From Nothophaeocryptopus gaeumannii (taxonomy: Eukaryota; Ascomycota; Dothideomycetes; Mycosphaerellales; Mycosphaerellaceae): a stretch of DNA of 64,000 nt. The position numbers and the translations under genes are program-made. Under the pieces are notes generated by a model. It was not told the DNA's origin. It worked only from the letters and a program-made list of their open reading frames with translations, and searched no databases. Below, in pieces: positions 22,118-33,895 of this stretch. Every line of letters starts with the position of its first letter. The first letter of the stretch is position 1. Where the stretch lies: NCBI GenBank assembly GCA_031771865.1, contig JASISA010000027.1:2666001-2730000 (forward strand), given 5' to 3'.

Positions 22118-25100
22118 CGTTCGTCGTTGAGATCGAGGATGAGGGAACAGGCATGAAGCTAGGAGGCATGTCGCGGGAAGGATTTCCTCAAGATCTGGCC
22201 GATGCAACAACGTTTGGCTGTGACCGCTTGCTGGTGGAATGGATCTCTGCGGATGTCGGAGCATAGCTTATACTTTTTCTTTTCTCTCTTTTGTTTCCCG
22301 GCAGGATTATTACGGGTATCACGCATACGTACGTACGTGTCTCGAACGTGAAGTCACTGATCAGTTTTTAGCAAACCTCATGACTTGACAGCGAAGCACC
22401 GGTAGAACGATCTGAAACGACGACATATACTATTCTGGGTAAAAGGAGATCAGCGGAAGTTGAGTTTCTGAAGAGGGATGTTGTTCCATGATGATGACGT
22501 TCACCAAGGCCAGAGTCCGCGTTCTGTTACGTTGTCCATACGATTAATGAAGGCTCGCATTGCTCGAGACCCTGGGATGCCGGTACAGTGCTGGAAGAGC
22601 CGCTCCACCGGATACTTCCTACGCAGTCACTTGTTGCTTGGCCGCGGACAGACCAGTGACGGGGCGTGAGGGAGGATAAGAATCGCAAGGGTGTAGAGGA
22701 AATGATCGGGAAGCTGCCAGCTTGGCGGGACCCCATCTCATCAGATGAAAATGCTCCGAGCGAGGTCGAGAATAGGAACTGACGGGAAAGTCTCGTCGTG
22801 ATCCTGCCAAGCTTGTGCTCTGGGCCGCCACCAGGTGTCGCAAGTTCAGGTTCCTTTGAGTTGTACTGTAGAAGCGATGTACTGGCGACTCAAGTCTCAG
22901 CTGAACAATGTACGACTAGAATGAGTGCAATCCGAATGGCGTTAGATGGTGGTGCAGCGTATTCGCATCTGGAAAGCCACGCGGTGCAGTGGCTGCAGAT
23001 CTGACCCCACCTCTCAAACGCCTCCTGCGTAATCTTCGAGATCGATATGGTTTTTTTTTCATTACCCTGATCGGACCAAGGGTTGCTGTGTTCCGGACAC
23101 ATCCTCAATCGATAATTGGAAGACCGACTCGCTGCTGAAGATTATCATTACAGATGAACAACTTTTCGGCTGGCATCCAATTGTAGCGCTTCACCTTGGC
23201 GAGAAGACCACCAGTTGCACGAGAAGACGCAGCTCCTGGAATACTTGAGCCGGCAATCATATTCAAGTGCGCGTCGTGTGCACTACTTGTTCGAGTCCTC
23301 ACCAGTCAGCTTGGAGCCCGATCTCCTGATCGAAATCGAATCGAGAAGGGCGGTGCCAGGGTCAATCCTGCTTTCCATGCAAGGGTACATCCTGCCAATG
23401 CAGGGCTGTTCAACCCGCTGTTCATGCATTGGTATATGGACTCCAATAGCATCCACATGTGATGGTGAGCATGAAGCGAGTGCGGCGAATGGCGAACTTC
23501 TCACGCGCGTGATGCGGTGATACAGGGCGTAGTGAATGAGGTTCAGAAGATGCGTTGCGTGTGTATATGTGTGTGTGCCGAACAAAAGGCATTCCAACAA
23601 CAGGAGACGGATCCAATCTTGCTCAGATCTAACGCCTTTGCGGGGAGGCTGTCTCGTGGAAACTCTAAAAAGCGACCCGAGGCCAGCACAGCCAGGTTGG
23701 CATCCGAACTTCAGACCGAGAGATCCAGATACGAAGACATAATGAAGACATCACGGACGACTCACGTCCCAAGCGTCCGGGTGCCATCGCCAAAAGCTGT
23801 CAAATCAATGCAAGCTGCGTCTGCCATGCGCGATCATGATGGTGCAGACCATAGCACCCTGCTGTCACAGTAGCAAGGTGAAACGGATACGTCCACAGGA
23901 GCACTGACCGTGATGCACTTAAGTGATCCCGTAGCAGTAGCACAGCACCGACAATGAGCCAGGTGAGCCGGTTCTGTCATTGAAGACGAGCAAGCAAGCA
24001 AGCAAGAGATTTTCGCTCACGCCTGTCTCACGTCTTGGCGATTGCTGTAGATAAGGTATCTGCCATTCTTGATCGAGCCAGGGCAGAGACGCTCAGACTC
24101 AATGTCAGTATTGCAGAGACTGGGAGAGACTTTCGACCGGCAGGCCCGCAGCCCAGGGTCTCGTCAACAACAAATTCTCCGCAAGCTTTCTTTGACAGAC
24201 GGCGCTCCGTCTTAGCCTGTCGCACTCGCACCGTTTCTTTGCCCTGGAAGACAGCAATCTTGGCCCGCGCCCGGCTCCTGCTAGCTTACCGTTTGCTGTT
24301 GCGTCAAAGCGCGCTCCGCCAGTTCTCTGTCTCATGGCTCGCTTGAAGAGTGGCGTCGCTGGAACACAACCTTGCGCGTGTCTCAGAACGCCACGGCACC
24401 GCATAATGGACGCCGTGCCTGCCAGGCGGACGATTCGGGCTGCGTTATTGTCATTAGTGGGCGACATTAGATTCACATGCAGCCTGCTAGAGCACACCAG
24501 CAAGGCATCACAGCCGGTAGCGGCAGGAAGTGCGATTCATCTTGATGCCGTGTTCCCCCGGCTGATTTTGACAGCGGTTAATCGCATTCTTTGCAAGACT
24601 CGAAGCGGGTCTCGTGCTGCGTCCGCCTTTCACACGTGTCCTACTCGCCTCGTAGATTGCCTGCAGCCGGAAAAGGTGGGGACTGCGTTCGTTCCGTCTG
24701 GACGCACATTGGTGCAGGTTGTCCGAACTATCCGAATGGCTCTGGCTTGAACGATCGTCACTCAATTCGCTTCACCCTGTCTGGCTGGATGCAACAACAT
24801 CGGCAGTTGGTAGAGCGAGAGCCGATCAGGCCTCGACACGTCGACCAGAGGACCACGGCCTTGTCTCTGAGTCCGAAGTCTGAAGTTTAAGTAGGCGCAG
24901 GTGCTGTGCAGGCAGCAGGAGGAATCGGCGCTGACAAGTGATAGAGGGGATGCGCCTGCAGTGTACGGACACGGAACTGTGATCAGATCTGATAGCCGCG
25001 ACCTAGACAAACATGGCATATGCGATCAGAAGCGCGACTCGCGGGTTCGGCACCAGCAACGTTGGCGTTCGGCGCTTACGCCCAAAGAGATATTGCCGTG

Positions 25101-26064
25101 CTTAGGGCGCAGGAGATGGCGGTTTTGGGATAAGATTAGGTAAAGTCATCTCGCCGCGATCGTGGGAGGGCCCTTGAAAGTTAGTTGGGCGTGTAGGAAT
25201 CGACGGGTCGGGGCAAAGTGGCTAAAACCTTGAGGTAGACGGTAGGTCCGGAGCTGCAAACACAGACAGACTGGTACTTAGAATGAAGCTCGTGTTGCGC
25301 TTTGTCATCAACAGTGCTGGATGTCGCACGACAATGAATACGAGCCTCCTCGGAAAGACACGTTCGAGAGCTGACGGATCAGCATCCACGGCATCGTATC
25401 GCGCCTGCACGATTGACAGGCCGAGATAGCGACGGGCACGATGGAAGAGGGACGTCAAGCATATCTCGCGCCATGTGGCAAAAGATCGAGGTGCGTTAGC
25501 GGGCAGCCAGGATCTCTTACTCGCCAGCGTGATGATGCATGGATGGGCTGCTGCGCTTCTGGTTCTGCTTGCCGTGTACGACTCGAGGAATGGGTGTGCG
25601 AGATATCGTGTCAAGCGCGTGAACCTTTCCAGCGGCACTGTGAGCATATAGCAGCACATCAAAGGTAGGGCGAATGTGCAGAAGATGAAGAATGGGAGGC
25701 AGCACACAGACAGGTCTCGCACTACGTAGCGTCCGCCATCGATCGAGCCGATCGGCCACCGGCATGTCCAGAGTGGAAGTATCGCATGAGAGCAAGCATG
25801 TCGCCGCCCATGATTCATACGCCTCGCTCGACCGCGTTGTTACTCTCGCCAGGGACTCGAAGCAGGTGCAGGACGGACCCGCCGCCGCAGCAGCAGACAT
25901 GGAAACTCGAACAGGTGCGTCGTCGTGGCTGTGGTTGCACGGCGACAACAAGTGTCGGTATATACATGTCTTTGACCAGCGCTAGAACAGTCTTGGTGTC
26001 GACGACGACGGGGACGGGGGACGTGTGGACGGACATGCGCGCCATGCCCGTTCGCCAAACTCTG
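22118..26064. other. Gene-poor stretch upstream of nsdD
   Basis: About 4 kb without a gene I can support. Both strands contain many ORFs under 140 codons without family motifs. Small simple repeats occur: an ACGT run near 22328-22338, a T8 tract near 23051 and (GCAA)n near 23993-24006. Much of it may be the long upstream regulatory region of nsdD. Short non-coding RNAs cannot be excluded by eye. Confidence 0.4.
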
Positions 26065-26111
26065 CCATCCCTCCAATCCCTGCAATGTCTACCATCCCTC
26101 CAATCCCTGCA
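26065..26111. repeat. Two copies of a 20-bp C-rich unit, period 27 bp
   Basis: CCATCCCTCCAATCCCTGCA occurs at 26065-26084 and 26092-26111, with related CCATCCC pieces just downstream. It lies about 0.9 kb before the nsdD ATG, in the presumed promoter or leader. Confidence 0.65.
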
Positions 26112-26982
26112 GTGCGAGTGTCTGCCATCCCAATAATCCCATCAGTGCCATCCCTGCTGGCCTGCCGTGGTGGGTCGATCCGAAGTGGATCGAAGATGAG
26201 GCTGCCCATAATCTGCATCCACATCCGATCCCACCTGGCCATTTGGCGACAAGCTGCTGTTTTCCTCCGCCTGCCGCTCTAAACTCCTCCCATCAATCAT
26301 TCGTGCTTCTGTTTCTGTCTCTGTGCCCGCCCTGCTGCTGACTGTACGCTTTCTTTCCTACCTCACATCGTCTTCATCCTCGCCCTAGGAGCACTCCGAC
26401 ACGTCTGGACGTGCATGCTGCACCGCTAACGGACCATCCACCTCTCTTCTGCCGCCGCCGCTCCCGGCCTCGATCCACCATCAACCTCAGCCATATCGCC
26501 TACCATACCGCTGGACAGCGGGAAGACACGAGCCGAGTCTATACGCTCAGGCCCGCTGCAACAGAGACAGAGACAGAGCGGCGCCGTGCTTGGACCCGTC
26601 CACTTGCCGCTGCTGCCGCACCACTACCATATCGCCCACCATCCATCCATCCATATCACCAATACCACACCGGAGAGGCCGACCAGCACATCGCGACGCT
26701 CCGATCTGAGCCCACCACCCCGGCCTTGCACGCCACGCTACTCCTCCTTCGATATCCGCGCCTGAGATCAATCTCTTGCCGGCCGCGCCTCCCAGATCAC
26801 AAGCCCTCAACCGGCTTGCCGACACTTGCACCCAGAGCCATCCCGGCTGCCCTCATCCACCGCCATCGCCGCATCACCGAAGCCGAAAAGTCTCGGCTGC
26901 CATCGGTGGCCACGCTGTTCTTCTCGCCTTAGAGTCGCTGCCGTACACAGTCGCTAGTCGACATCCCATCACATCTGCTGCC
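26112..26982 (+). promoter_or_regulatory. Long C/T-rich promoter/leader of nsdD with a small upstream ORF
   Basis: The strand upstream of nsdD is strongly pyrimidine-rich (for example 26283-26400), typical of fungal promoters and 5' UTRs. A minimal uORF, ATG CTG CAC CGC TAA, lies at 26415-26429. Simple CCAT repeats lie at about 26639-26655. Whether this is transcribed is inference. Confidence 0.4.
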
Positions 26983-28716
26983 ATGGACGCCAACCGACGG
27001 TACGTCTGTCCGCCATCTCGTCCGCCATCTCGTGACGCCAGTTCCTCTCTTGCACCTCGCTTCACCTCTACCCACCTCATCGCCCCATCCTGATTCACAC
27101 ATGATCATGTTGCTAATTGAATTTGCACTCAGACCTCAGCTCCCTGCGTTGAGCTATCTCGAAGTCGACAAAGTCAAGCGCGAAGAAGAAGCTACTGCTG
27201 CGTATCAGAACCGCACCGCCAGCACTGGAACGCCGCAAAGTTTGTCTACGAGTGCGGGAGCCAGCCCGACCTATCACTATCCCTCTGGCCCTCCGCCTCC
27301 ATACAGTCATGCCCACGGAGCGCCGCCGACAAACACATGGTCGGGGGTCAACCCGGCTGTCCACACTCCTCCTGAGTCACGTCGGACGAGCGAGCATGAG
27401 AAGGAGGGTGCCAAACAGAGGCAATCGCTGCCTTCCATCTCGGAGGCTTTGGGCGTGGACAGGGACACCGCTTTTGCTCCCACCGCACCTCAACCGACAT
27501 CACTGCACCCGACGCATTTGCCGCAACCGCAAAGTACTGCTCCAGCATCGCCTACTCCTCCGCGGCGCTCCTATCCCATGGAGCCTCCCCAGCAACCGCC
27601 GAGCAGCTATTCGAGTAGCTACTCACAATTTCCGCAATATCGTCCAGAATCATCTCAGCCGTCATCATATCCGCCGCCAGAGTCAGCTCGACCTGCTCCT
27701 GCAGCATATCCACCCGTGCAGGAGTCAAAGCCTTCTCTTCGGCTCCAGACCTCTCAAGCGACCTCGCGGCCGGCCCCTCCGCCACCACCGCCAGCTGCTG
27801 CGTCGTACCCAAGGCCTTCTGAGCAGTCCAGCTACGAACAGCCTTCATCGCACCCAACGAGCTCTATGGGACCTCCTCCGCAATCGAGCTTTCCGTACGG
27901 CTACACTCCGTACCCGCCGCGGTATTCCGAGCCCACGCCTCCTTCCAGTGTTGCTTCTGGACCGGTCTACCAACCCTCTTCGGCGTACGGAACGTCGAAT
28001 GGGGCGCAAGGCGGGTGGAAAACCGAGAAGTCACGTTTTGACAGCCGTCAACCCGCGCAGGCCAATTATGGTGATAGCGTGAAACGTCACCTTGACTTCT
28101 ACGACCTGGAGGCTGCTTTGAATGAGGTTCGTTCTCTACGTGTGTGAAATGCTATCTCGTTACTAATAATCGACAGATTGCATCCACCAGCGGGATTCTC
28201 GGTGACTTCTCCCGTCGCTATGGGGACCGTATGCATTCAACTCAGCGTTCAGGCACTACTTTGAACACACTTCCAGGCCTCGTGGAGGTCGATGATATGA
28301 TCAACAAATCTCGCGTTGCTCATGATGCCTTGATGAAAATTCGCGAGGTTATTCTCCAGCAGCAAGCAGTCTACGAGCAACAGGCAGCCGACCAAAGGCA
28401 ACAGCACAAAATCTTCGACCAGCATCCCCCTCCTCCTCAGGCCGAGCATCATCCACATCAAGAAGTGGACGAGAACAAAGTCGGAGGATTCGCCGGTGTC
28501 GACACTAAGAAACGAAGGGGGCGAGCTGCTCCGCCAGGGCGCTGCCATAGCTGCAATCGAGCTGAAACCCCCGAATGGAGACGAGGACCTGATGGTGCGC
28601 GGACTTTGTGTAATGCTTGCGGGCTTCACTATGCCAAGCTTACCCGCAAAAACAACGGTGCGAACAAGAATGCCAGTGTTGGTAGCTCCAATCTGCGCCC
28701 AAAGGAAAACATGTAA
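26983..28716 (+). CDS. nsdD: GATA-type transcription factor NsdD (sexual development activator)
   Basis: Three exons, 26983-26999 (17 nt), 27133-28126 and 28177-28716, encode 516 aa. The first intron splits codon 6; the second uses GTTCGT..CGACAG. The N-terminal 330 residues are Pro/Ser/Tyr-rich and contain the family landmark RQSLPSISEALG. The ordered block FYDLEAALNEIASTSG to MKIREVI spans intron 2. The C-terminus carries one GATA zinc finger, Cys460-x2-Cys463-x18-Cys482-x2-Cys485, within CHSCNRAETPEWRRG and TLCNACGLHYAKLTRK. This is the 18-residue-loop fungal type. In Aspergillus NsdD (SUB-1 in Neurospora) activates fruiting-body formation and represses conidiation. The finger position at the C-terminus and the SLPSISEALG motif separate it from AreA, SreA and the white-collar factors. 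Confidence 0.93.
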
Positions 28717-30246
28717 ACTTGCGAGCGCCACATCGAAGTTTTCTCTGGCATCTTCTACCGGCAACGCTTATTCTGTGTTCGTTCACACTGCGAGGATTGT
28801 TTTGCTACTGTTTTGTCCTGTCTTTCAGCGATACCCAAGATGCTTTGCGGCCTTTTAGAGGCCTTATGATGTTGAGGACTGCGCGGGCCTCCCTAAAACG
28901 ACCAAAAGTTGCACAGCGTTCTCAGACGCTACGAATTGGACATGGCCTGGCGCACCACTACCATCCGACGAGTATCGAACGGGTGGGCGGCAGGTCTATG
29001 GTGTCCGAAGGATTTGTCACTTCCAATCTTCATGACCGGATATTACGAAGTTCAGTGGGAGGCGGATACTTGGCGTTTCAATTGTGTGGGATGGATGGTT
29101 GGTTTCCCGGCATCATTCTTGCTGCTCTCGAGCTTATCAAAGCTCCTTGCATGGCTTTTGGAGTTTCTCTTCATCGTCTTTCGGAAGCCGAATTTCGCAT
29201 GAGATGGGATGTTGCACTGGATTCGATCTCCTTTGATCAGCCTTGTTCAGGTCGCAACGCGTATGGCGGATCAAGGCAATGACCAAGGTGTACATAGTCT
29301 GCGTTCGCTGGGCAAATCTGAGCGGGCGAAGAAGTTACCAAAGTGACACCGCGCCTTGGTGTGCGACATGACAAGCGAGTGTGCAGCACTGATCGACACA
29401 TCACGGATTGGCCATCACGACGCCAACGATGCAATTGCCCATTTATAACAGCTTGGTAGCGCGAACGTGTGATGCGATTGAGGGCAGCCACTGGTTTCGC
29501 ATTAATTTGTTTGGGACATCATGTGGGCAGGCGAGATGCAGTGTGCGTAGCAAATAGACAGCGGGTGGTCAACATGTGCGCGGGAGAAGAGGTAGTACTT
29601 TGAACAAGCAGTGAAACAGTACAAGAAGCAAGCAGGTACCAGCTGTCATTGCGGCGTCTTGCCATCTTGATATGGTGGCTTGTTGGCGCTGATATTGTCG
29701 CAGATCGAGAGCGTGAGACGTTGAACGGCAGGTGAGGAGGGTGGGAGCGCTCTCGGCGATCGCAGTTGTGCGTGGTACGCGCCGGAGAACTGAGTACTAC
29801 CTGTGCGACACACCGACCAGCTGTTCTGACATGCATGTGATCTTGATCTTTAGCCGATTCAACGAGGGAAGATTCGGGCATGCACGTGTATCGGAAGTAG
29901 CGAGAGCAGAGGGCACGTATGGAAAGCAGGTGAGGTCAGTTTGACTTTGAACCCTGAATCCGTTTTCTCGGCTCCTTCTCTCCCTCGCTCTCGACCCCAA
30001 TTTCACGTAGACCACTCTGACAAGGGTACCATCCTCATCTTCATCGTTGATCAGCAATGTGAACGCAAAACCTCGTCATTTCGCAGTCTCTTATCCTGGC
30101 AACAGCAACTCGACGTTATCGGCCGTGGTGTCACAAAGGGCATTCCGCCATTCCGCACAGAAGGATCAGCCTTCGAGGTGCCAGCTTGTAAATCAGCATG
30201 TCTGTGCAGGCCGTTCTGCCTCATAACAGCGGTGATACGCTGAAGA
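28717..30246. other. Intergenic between nsdD and GST gene
   Basis: 1.5 kb. The first several hundred bases are probably nsdD 3' UTR. An open frame to 29282 has no recognisable domain. Nothing else is supported. Confidence 0.35.
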
Positions 30247-31077
30247 TTGTCGGCATTTGGACACTCAGTGCTTACCTCACTCTTAATATTGCTCGCGGGC
30301 GTTGTTCGTTTAAAAAGAGCGGCAGAGAGCTCTTACAGCAGCTCTCCAGAGTTGAAAATACTACACGGTACTCATTCTACTTGCATTACGTTGCAAATCA
30401 CGTTATTCTACGCCAACGGTGCTTGCAGCGTAGCGGCACACATGCTCCTTCAGACTCTCGAGGTCCCATTCAAGACAGTTCGCCTCGTTCGGGGCCCCGG
30501 TGGCTTCGAAGCTGCAAATGGAAGCCTCTCGGCAGACGAGTACCGAAAGAAAGTCCACCCTTCTGGATACGTTCCCGCTCTTGCTGTCGACGGCAGTGTA
30601 AACACGGAGCTGACAGCGATCCTCGCTTACATTGGAGATCTCAGACCTGAGCAGAGAATTCTGGGATCAACGCCAATTGAGAAGGCTCGGGTACTGCAAT
30701 GGATGGTCTGGCTGTCCGGGACGCTTCATTGCCTTGGATATCGTGCTTTCTGGAGGCCTTCGACTTTCGCGGATGATGTCGCGACGCATGAGGCTATTAC
30801 AAGCAAGGGACGTCGAACGATACTTGAGTGCTACTACCGGATCGAAGAGAATATTGACGGAGTATATGCCATCGGAGGTCATCTGACAGCTGTAGATTTC
30901 TACCTCCATGTATTCTGGCGCTGGGCAGTTGGTACCCAAGTTGGCAAAGATGATGGAATAGACATGGCAGCGAATTTCCCTAGGTATCGAGAGCTTGTGC
31001 GTAATGTGGAAAAGTTGGAAAGCGTGAGGACAGTCTTGGAGCAAGAAGGGTGCGTTCTGTCGTTCCCATCTGACTGA
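30247..31077 (+). CDS. Glutathione S-transferase, bacterial-type/beta-like; start uncertain
   Basis: A well-formed GST runs from about 30405 to the stop at 31075-31077. The thioredoxin-fold domain starts ITLFYANGACSVAAHMLL, with Ser/Cys candidates for glutathione activation. VHPSGYVPALAVDGSV (the cis-Pro region) and a TELTAILAYIGD motif follow. The helical C-terminal domain includes GGHLTAVDFYLHVFWRW, the conserved N-capping region. In this class the enzyme conjugates glutathione to electrophiles in the cytosol. The N-terminus is unresolved. The first in-frame ATG (30247) adds about 45 residues that look like leader sequence, and relatives begin only a few residues before ITLFY. A short upstream exon is likely, but I could not place its splice site. 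Confidence 0.75.
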   Translation: MSAFGHSVLTSLLILLAGVVRLKRAAESSYSSSPELKILHGTHSTCITLQITLFYANGACSVAAHMLLQTLEVPFKTVRLVRGPGGFEAANGSLSADEYRKKVHPSGYVPALAVDGSVNTELTAILAYIGDLRPEQRILGSTPIEKARVLQWMVWLSGTLHCLGYRAFWRPSTFADDVATHEAITSKGRRTILECYYRIEENIDGVYAIGGHLTAVDFYLHVFWRWAVGTQVGKDDGIDMAANFPRYRELVRNVEKLESVRTVLEQEGCVLSFPSD

Positions 31078-31210
31078 TTCCATGGAGATGATGTTCAAGA
31101 TCCATCTCGACAACAATCCTTATGCATTCACGAAAGTTCTTCAGCAGTCACTGGATCACTCCGCCTAAACCTCAAATCAGTACCAAAGTCCAATACGCCC
31201 CAAAGCCGTC

Positions 31211-32699
31211 CTACCTATTGTCAGATGCACCATTCAGAAATGCGTCGAAATCAAACCCTTCAAGGACGTCTCCGTGCTCTTCGGCCTTTTCTGTTGCATC
31301 GCGAGTGTCTTTCCATTCGTCAAAAGTAGGTATCGGCTTGCCATTGTTAAATGCTATGAGTATGTCAGTCATTAAAACCTCGCACTTGTACCGATCCCAT
31401 AGACCGACCGTGCCGCTTGGCTCGAGCGTAAGCCGACATCCTGGAAAAATGATCGTGGCTGGTTGGCACAATCATGTTGGGAAACGAAGGAGGTGGAGGC
31501 GGTGGTGGTAGCGGCATTACTGTCGGATCGTTTCCCTTGAATTTGACTACTCCAGCACACGTCACACGGACTTTCACGTTGCCTTCTTCATCGTGATGAT
31601 GGGCAGCGGCTAAAGGACACATTGAATGACGTTTTTGAAGCTTTGCCGCAGCTTCGTACAAGTCTCCGATGGTGATTCCCGTATCTCGTAAGATAAATCT
31701 CTCGTCATCGGTCTCTTTCGGGGTTCCTGACGACGTATCGCTGGAGCTCGCCTGGCTAATAGGGGTCGAGCTCGTCCCCAGGAAGCGAGGAAAGCCAGGC
31801 ATGGGTGGGCTCACTCCTGAGGGAAGTGTGTGAGGATACACAAACTTGGTTCTATACTGTTCATGTTCGCAGCATCGTGGGAAGCACTCCAACTTCGTCA
31901 CAGGAGGCTGGCAAATCAACATGTTCCTAATCCTGGTCCCCACTGTAGTGCGATCGTCGAGAGACGGCCGAACGATTGCAACGATCGTCTTGTGATCGGC
32001 CTGATTGTTGGCAACCATGCCCGTGTAAGTTGGATCTGGAGGCGAAGTAGGAGGATGCGACAGAACAGGGGGAGCAGGCCTGCTGTAACACTTGAAGCGC
32101 GTGAACTGGAAACCGCGATCTGAGAGAGGAATACTAATGAACGGGTCATATGGATTGAACACACCAGGTGCATTTCGAAAGTGTGCGAAAGGTGTCTCCA
32201 GAAAGCCGCTGGTCGATGGAACCAGATGCATGATGCGTCCGAGCAGCTTTGATTGCTTCAGCACGGCGTCCATGGTTTTGTCTACTTGCTGAACCTTAAG
32301 CAGATCTCGCACGTCCAAGAAGCTCAAGATCCTTTCCAGCAACTCTGGTATGTCAAAGACTTTGCGTGATGTCGTGAGTCCCCCATTTCGTTCGTTGAAG
32401 AGAGAGGTAGCGGCCAATGTCGAGAAGAATTGATTTAAGCCTGCAACACTAGTTGCAATGTTGGTCGCCAGTTCTGTGAGCTGGGGGTCTTGAGTTGATC
32501 TCGTTTGCAAGAGTGTCGATGATGTTTCCAGTTGCTGCTGCATCAGTAGTGCTCGCCGAAGATGCTTTGCCTTCTCAGCATCGTTCAGAGCATCCCATGA
32601 TGATGCGACGGGCTTGACTGGGAGCGTTTCGTCTGGCACGGCGTGATCAAAGAAAGGCCAGCCATCATCGTAGTCGTCATCATTCCCGATGCAGCACAT
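31211..32699 (-). CDS. F-box protein, C-terminus ambiguous between two frames
   Basis: The start is taken at the ATG at 32697-32699 (MCCIGNDDDYDDGWPFF). An F-box lies near residue 130 (FDIPELLERILSFLDVRDLL, then KVQQVDKTMDAVLKQS). A mixed region with Pro-rich linkers follows. In the family the F-box binds Skp1 so that the protein can present a target to an SCF ubiquitin ligase. The main frame runs to a stop at 31365-31367. An overlapping second frame (31471-31211) reads more like conserved protein (GCRLTLEPSGTVGLWDRYKC, then LMTDILIAFNNGKPIPTFDE). The real protein probably switches to it, ending at 31211. No consensus donor gives the needed phase, only weak GTGTGA or GTGCTG. The choices are a non-canonical intron, an indel near the CCN-rich tract at 31480-31510, or two isoforms. 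Confidence 0.7.
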
Positions 32700-33156
32700 T
32701 GTTATGATTTGGAAGCCGGGTAGACTGCTCGAAATGGACACTCGGCGTGAAGAGAAAGAGAATAAGTGCGAACAGGCGACATGTGCGGCTTTTGCATAGG
32801 CGGCCTCTCACGCCCAAGCCTCATTAGCTGAAGTCCCACAAACCACAGCTCTGCCCACACTTGTGACACCCGAGAGCTTGTAGCAAATCAGCGCCGTGGT
32901 ACCGCGCAACAAGAGCGCCTGCTCGCATAGACGCCTGGTCACAATCAAGGATTTGACTCGTAGCTATATTTCTCCAACGAGAACTGCTCTTGTAGGTTGC
33001 GATCTTGTCGTCTAGTAGATACGTACAAACGATGTGGCATTAGCCAGCAGAATGCGCCATGCACAGTACCGACATCAAATCAGTGAAACACTTTCAGAGA
33101 GCCCTGACCAACCCTTCACTAAAGTTGCAGACCAAGATGTTTACCGACTCACCTAG
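32700..33156. other. Intergenic between F-box and PEBP genes
   Basis: A 457-bp stretch holding the F-box promoter and the PEBP 3' side. Nothing further is seen. Confidence 0.35.
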
Positions 33157-33895
33157 CTACTGTCTCTTATGCTGAGCATAGAAGAAGTTTGCACCGACAA
33201 CAGTCAGCCCATTCTCCTCCGCCCATTCTCTCACACCAGCTCTGACCACTCCATAGCCCCAATGTTGCCTGTCTGCCGGCTTGCTTAAGTGTAGCTTCGC
33301 GCTCGTTCCGTTCTTCGGAGCCAGAGCCGCGAAAACGTATCTGTGCTTTCCTGTCTTCTTGGGTGGAGCCGGTGGCTTGTAGGGCACGATCTCGGTGAAA
33401 TGCTTCATCGCAGAGACATCGTGACCAGCGCCCTCTGACTTTGAGACTATAGAGATATCTGTGGCAATCCAGTGGCACATCTGGCTCCAGTCTGGATCAT
33501 CGCGACTTCGGGCATCTGGGTCAGTCAAGACCAGAGTGAGTTGAGGGATCTCATTGCTGGTGGTGTTGAAGAATTCTGGGAGATGATCCAGAAAGCGTAC
33601 TTTTGGAATGTCCTGAACCTTCTTGGGCTTTATGATGTTGCCGACCTCTGCAGAAGCCTTCTGCCAGTCGACGGCGAGCTTGAGGAATGGCTTGAATTCG
33701 TCGAAGACTGTTGGAATAATCTCCGCGATCTTCAGTCTGGATGGCAATCAGTAGTGTAGTTGATGTGTACAGCCAGTGTCATTACTCTTTGATCAAGTCG
33801 AATTCCGGTCCTCCACTCAGAGGATGCTGCTCGTCGACCACAATCGCCGGGGCCACGGTCGTGACGAGGCTGCCGAAGATGACCGAGAGCTTCAT
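33157..33895 (-). CDS. Secreted phosphatidylethanolamine-binding protein (PEBP / carboxypeptidase Y inhibitor-like)
   Basis: Two exons on the minus strand, 33786-33895 and 33157-33736, are joined by a 49-bp intron (GTAATG..ATCCAG), giving 229 aa. The start at 33893-33895 begins a signal-peptide-like segment (MKLSVIFGSLVTTVAPA), followed by DEQHPLSGGPEFDLIKE. The PEBP fold is well marked: LTLVLTDPDARSRDDPDW then CHWIATDI (the DPDAP-like and HW anion-pocket motifs), IVPYKPPAPPKKTGKHRYVF, and a C-terminal HWGYGVVRAGVREWAEENGL. In yeast the relative Tfs1 inhibits carboxypeptidase Y and binds lipid. This copy would enter the secretory pathway or vacuole. A start at an upstream in-frame ATG is possible but would bury the signal peptide. 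Confidence 0.88.

Noticed and set aside
28719..29282. 187-codon ORF after nsdD
   Set aside because: It begins just behind the nsdD stop in another frame, lacks any motif, and fits a long 3' UTR better.
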